DNA of 64,000 bases from Flavobacterium sp. IB48 (lineage in GTDB: Bacteria; Bacteroidota; Bacteroidia; Flavobacteriales; Flavobacteriaceae), in contig NZ_JAEFCA010000004.1 of the NCBI RefSeq assembly GCF_016405855.1, forward strand, positions 530,075 to 594,074, written 5' to 3'. Shown one piece after another: positions 61,649-64,000 of the stretch. Under the pieces are notes generated by a model that did not search any database, was not told the DNA's origin, and saw nothing but the letters and a program-made list of their open reading frames with translations. Position 1 is the stretch's first letter. Each line of letters opens with the position of its first letter. The position numbers and the translations under genes are program-made.

Positions 61649-62194
61649 TTATTGATCATTTTCTGCTTCCCATCTGCCCAATCGTTTTCTCTTTTCAATT
61701 TGATGCAATGCTAATGCTTTTATTTCTTCGTCTTCAGATTGCGAAATAGTTTCTAATGCTTCAATATTGTATGGCTCAGGTTGTGCACCAATAGCGTATA
61801 TGATTTTACGGATGTAGGGATATTTAAGAGCCTCGTCATATTTATAAAACTCAGGAAGCGAAGAAAAGGCTTGCATTAAAATTTTGATGTTCTCTTTATC
61901 GTCATAAAAAGTATCCTGAAAAGAACTAATTATGAATTCATGATCATGATGCCAATTCTCTAATAAAAAGAATTGCAATAATTTCATAAATTCATTATCA
62001 GACATAGAAATTGGAAATCTCCATAATATTGCATTAAATCGATTATTGAATACAGAATCTGTTTTTGATTCCAGAAGTAACTGTTTCATCTCTTCAAAAT
62101 TTGCTCTGTAAGGAAAAATGAGAAACAATTCTTCTCTCCTTATTCTGAAGTTTTTATGTAAAATTTCCCAATCTTTTTCTAATACTTTTATCAT
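61649..62194 (-). CDS. helical (HEAT-like) protein of the immunity-like island, E
   Basis: A 181-residue protein predicted mostly helical, with a C-terminal segment (YNIEALETISQSEDEEIKAL, then HQIEKRK) that looks like one or two HEAT-type repeats. HEAT-like immunity proteins exist, but the match is by eye. It begins 2 bp after the stop of the next upstream gene, so they are an operon. Confidence 0.65.
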   Translation of the reverse strand: MIKVLEKDWEILHKNFRIRREELFLIFPYRANFEEMKQLLLESKTDSVFNNRFNAILWRFPISMSDNEFMKLLQFFLLENWHHDHEFIISSFQDTFYDDKENIKILMQAFSSLPEFYKYDEALKYPYIRKIIYAIGAQPEPYNIEALETISQSEDEEIKALALHQIEKRKRLGRWEAENDQ

Positions 62195-62196
62195 TT

Positions 62197-62694
62197 TTAG
62201 TTACTTGCTTTAATTTTAGAAACTATTTCATCTGTCAGTAATGGCGATTCCCAAATGCCAAGAATGTAGGTGATATCTTCTCCCAGCATATCTTCTCCCG
62301 CGCCTCTAGGTTGACAGTCAAATTGCCAACGAAGGAATTCAATCTTTAAATATTCTTTTCCGTCTAGTTCCATTAAAGTGATATAGCCAGGGCAGTCATA
62401 TAGTTTATGAATTTTTAAAACGCTTTTATAATATCCTTTTAAATTATCGTCTTCTTCAATTTCGAATCCGTATGTTTTTGATAAAAACAATAATTCATCT
62501 AAAGTAAAATCTTCATCAGAAGCTCCACATGATTTAGCAACTAAATTTTTTGTAGAGGTCTTTTTTTCAGAATATTCTACATCTAATAATTTTATAGAAG
62601 GTCTTACTAACTCTGTTTTGATTGAACTTATTCCTTCAGTATCGTCGGCGAAATTTACAGATTGTATGCAATAGAAGTTTTCTATTAGTTTCAT
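62197..62694 (-). CDS. soluble protein of the immunity-like island, F
   Basis: A 165-residue cytoplasmic protein. It contains FTLDELLFLSKTYGFEIEED and a C-terminal ILGIWESPLL, the same layout as the 133-residue protein A downstream. It is the first gene of the leftward set. No promoter with a clear TAnnTTTG was seen just before it. Family not recognised. Confidence 0.66.
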   Translation of the reverse strand: MKLIENFYCIQSVNFADDTEGISSIKTELVRPSIKLLDVEYSEKKTSTKNLVAKSCGASDEDFTLDELLFLSKTYGFEIEEDDNLKGYYKSVLKIHKLYDCPGYITLMELDGKEYLKIEFLRWQFDCQPRGAGEDMLGEDITYILGIWESPLLTDEIVSKIKASN

Positions 62695-62713
62695 TTAGAG
62701 AATTTGTTTAAAT

Positions 62714-62742
62714 AAAAAAGTCTTTTGAAAACCAAAAGACTT
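62714..62742 (-). terminator. terminator of the 25-residue peptide gene
   Basis: AAGTCTTTTG pairs with CAAAAGACTT around AAAAC; on the minus strand a T-run follows. It ends the transcript of the tiny gene at 62751-62828. Confidence 0.85.
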
Positions 62743-62750
62743 ATATTTTT

Positions 62751-62828
62751 TTAGCTAATAACACTAATGACAATAAATAAGATTACAAGCGCTATTACAG
62801 CAAATTTCATAAATTTTGATGATTGCAT
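62751..62828 (-). CDS. 25-residue hydrophobic peptide
   Basis: An ATG at 62828 opens a 26-codon frame (MQSSKFMKFAVIALVILF, then IVISVIS and stop). It is almost the same as the signal part of the lipoprotein at 59240-59446, but stops one residue before the lipobox cysteine. It has its own TATATTTG promoter element (62871-62864) and its own terminator (62742-62714), so it is likely to be a real small gene rather than noise. A membrane-embedded single helix is the likely form. Confidence 0.6.
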   Translation of the reverse strand: MQSSKFMKFAVIALVILFIVISVIS

Positions 62829-62863
62829 AATGAAGATTTAAATGGTTTTACATCTGATATTAG

Positions 62864-62871
62864 CAAATATA
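62864..62871 (-). promoter_or_regulatory. -7 element of the 25-residue peptide gene
   Basis: TATATTTG on the minus strand, 36 bp before the ATG at 62828, identical to the element before the small lipoprotein gene. Confidence 0.6.
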
Positions 62872-62934
62872 ATTTTTTATTTGAAACTAAAACCAAAATA
62901 AATTGAAACAAAAAAGTTTTAAAAACTCCAATTT

Positions 62935-63327
62935 TTATATTTTCCAGTACCTGCAATTTTCAGGAATCATTTCTAAAAATTGATTCTGATTTTCTATAAA
63001 AATACCTTTCCAGCCTTCAATAATTCTATTTTCTAAAGCTTGGTCAAAAAAGTTATTATAAAGTTCCTTATGATCAAAGTCGATATACAAACTAGGAAGA
63101 TAAGTGCATTTGTCTAAATCGGAATATTCAGTTTTAAATGCATTATGTATAGTTTCAAATTCAATTTTTAAAGATTCTATTTCTTGAAAATAATTATCAT
63201 TAAGAATGTCATTTTCCCAATCGTCTAAAAGCCACCATGAGTTTTCTCCAAAATAAAGAGATAGTTTGCCATCTAATTTTACGACAGCGAATATTCCATT
63301 CTGAAATTTGCTAAAATAAGAATTCAT
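62935..63327 (-). CDS. small acidic soluble protein, G
   Basis: A 130-residue cytoplasmic protein rich in aromatic and acidic residues (WWLLDDWENDIL, YIDFDHKELYNNF). No signal peptide, no family recognised. Composition is like the island proteins A to F, but it is separated from them by the peptide gene. It may belong to the same accessory set. Confidence 0.6.
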   Translation of the reverse strand: MNSYFSKFQNGIFAVVKLDGKLSLYFGENSWWLLDDWENDILNDNYFQEIESLKIEFETIHNAFKTEYSDLDKCTYLPSLYIDFDHKELYNNFFDQALENRIIEGWKGIFIENQNQFLEMIPENCRYWKI

Positions 63328-63352
63328 TATTTCTTAGAATTTGTGTTTATGG

Positions 63353-63384
63353 TAAAAAAAAAGCTCCGAAAAATCCAGAGCTTT
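63353..63384 (-). terminator. terminator of yebC
   Basis: AAAGCTC pairs with GAGCTTT around an 11-nt loop; on the minus strand a T-run follows. Confidence 0.8.
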
Positions 63385-63405
63385 AAAATATATTTTATAG
63401 AAAGA

Positions 63406-64000
63406 CTATTCTTCTTTCATTGTATGATAAACGTTCATTACGTCATCATCTTCTTCTATTTTTTCGATTAATTTCTCAACGTCAGCGATTTGAGCTTCAG
63501 TTAATTCTTTAGTGATTTGCGGAATACGCTCAAAACCAGAAGATAAAATTTCAAGACCTCTGTTTTCTAATTCTTTTTGTAAAGCACCAAAACTTCCAAA
63601 AGGAGCATAGATTAAGATTCCGTCTTCGTCTTCAAAAACTTCCTCAGCACCAAAATCAATTAATTCTAATTCTAACTCTTCAGCATCGATACCTTCTTTT
63701 GCAATTCTGAAGTTGCAAGTGTGGTCAAACATAAACTCAACAGAACCTTGAGTTCCCATAGTACCGTTGCATTTGTTGAAATAACTACGAATGTTAGCAA
63801 CAGTTCTGTTATTGTTATCAGAAGCAGTTTCAATTAAGATTGCAATTCCGTGAGGAGCGTATCCTTCAAACAAAATTTCTTTATAGTTAGCAGTGTCTTT
63901 ATTACTTGCATTTTTAATAGCGCGCTCAACATTGTCTTTAGGCATGTTTGCAGCTTTCGCATTTTGTATAACGGCTCTTAATCTAGAATTGGCATCTGGG
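63406..64000 (-). CDS. yebC: YebC/PmpR family protein (N-terminus beyond window)
   Basis: The reading frame is open to the window edge; the sequence just before the ATG at 63945 still codes for the family (PDANSRLRAVIQNAKAANMP), so that ATG is internal and the true start lies outside. Visible features are NVERAIKNAS, EGYAPHGIAILIET, RTVANIRSYFNKC and the acidic C-terminal domain. YebC proteins are known as transcriptional regulators and as a translation factor that rescues ribosomes at proline-rich stretches. Confidence 0.93.
   Translation of the reverse strand, partial: PDANSRLRAVIQNAKAANMPKDNVERAIKNASNKDTANYKEILFEGYAPHGIAILIETASDNNNRTVANIRSYFNKCNGTMGTQGSVEFMFDHTCNFRIAKEGIDAEELELELIDFGAEEVFEDEDGILIYAPFGSFGALQKELENRGLEILSSGFERIPQITKELTEAQIADVEKLIEKIEEDDDVMNVYHTMKEE

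Noticed and set aside
63406..63945. YebC starting at the ATG at 63945
   Set aside because: The conserved YebC sequence continues upstream of it to the window edge.

Overview
The window reads as chromosomal DNA of a Flavobacterium-like member of the Bacteroidota. The DNA is AT-rich, and many starts are preceded by a TAnnTTTG -7 element, the known Bacteroidota promoter signature. Purine-rich Shine-Dalgarno sites are largely absent. The gene content fits as well: DUF6452/DUF6048 pair, DUF5606, fused ccoNO, Crp/Fnr next to a ccoI-type ATPase, and secreted proteins with a type IX-like tail. No rRNA, tRNA, CRISPR array, IS element or prophage was seen.

Layout. 1-6 kb: a cut-off methyltransferase, a THUMP RNA methyltransferase, a racemase, the DUF6452/DUF6048 pair and rlmD. 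6-15 kb: an orphan histidine kinase, lipoproteins, an aldo/keto reductase, the cysE-cysM pair, DUF1003 and DUF2752 proteins, an Smr protein and a cysteine desulfurase. 15-21.5 kb: Sua5 followed by a lipopolysaccharide/surface glycan locus (acyltransferase, four glycosyltransferases, a Kdo-kinase-like protein). 21.5-32 kb: housekeeping genes including dapD, an LtaS-like sulfatase, ruvX, mqo, a YccS-like transporter, def and mazG. 32-43 kb: a microaerobic respiration block with an Fnr-like regulator, ccoI, ccoS, fused ccoNO, a ccoQ-like gene, ccoP, ccoG, ccoH, a TauE/SafE-type membrane protein and hemN. 43-56 kb: DoxX, an acyl-CoA carboxylase beta subunit, a TetR-controlled membrane operon, lpxD, msrB, prfB with its programmed frameshift, a threonine aldolase, YbaB, an oligopeptidase and a second cysteine synthase. 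56-64 kb: two tandem LamG proteins, then an accessory island of small unrecognised leftward genes resembling immunity genes, two tiny related membrane peptides or lipoproteins, and yebC at the edge.

The strongest system-level signal is a microoxic regulon that can be read directly in the DNA. Four inverted repeats of the form TGAY-N4-RTCA lie upstream of ccoI, ccoS-ccoNO, hemN and a PAS protein. Each is centred exactly 36.5 bp from the last base of a TAnnTTTG-like -7 element, which is class II activator geometry. The Fnr-like protein encoded beside them keeps three of the four Fe-S cysteines of E. coli FNR; the fourth position is serine. Its recognition helix also differs at the residue that reads the outer base of the half-site, matching the ATGAY rather than TTGAT half-sites seen here.

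Other notable signals are a pair of matching TetR operators, dispersed 8-bp-period repeats after stop codons, a 25-residue membrane peptide with its own promoter and terminator, and a gene remnant inside the immunity-like island.
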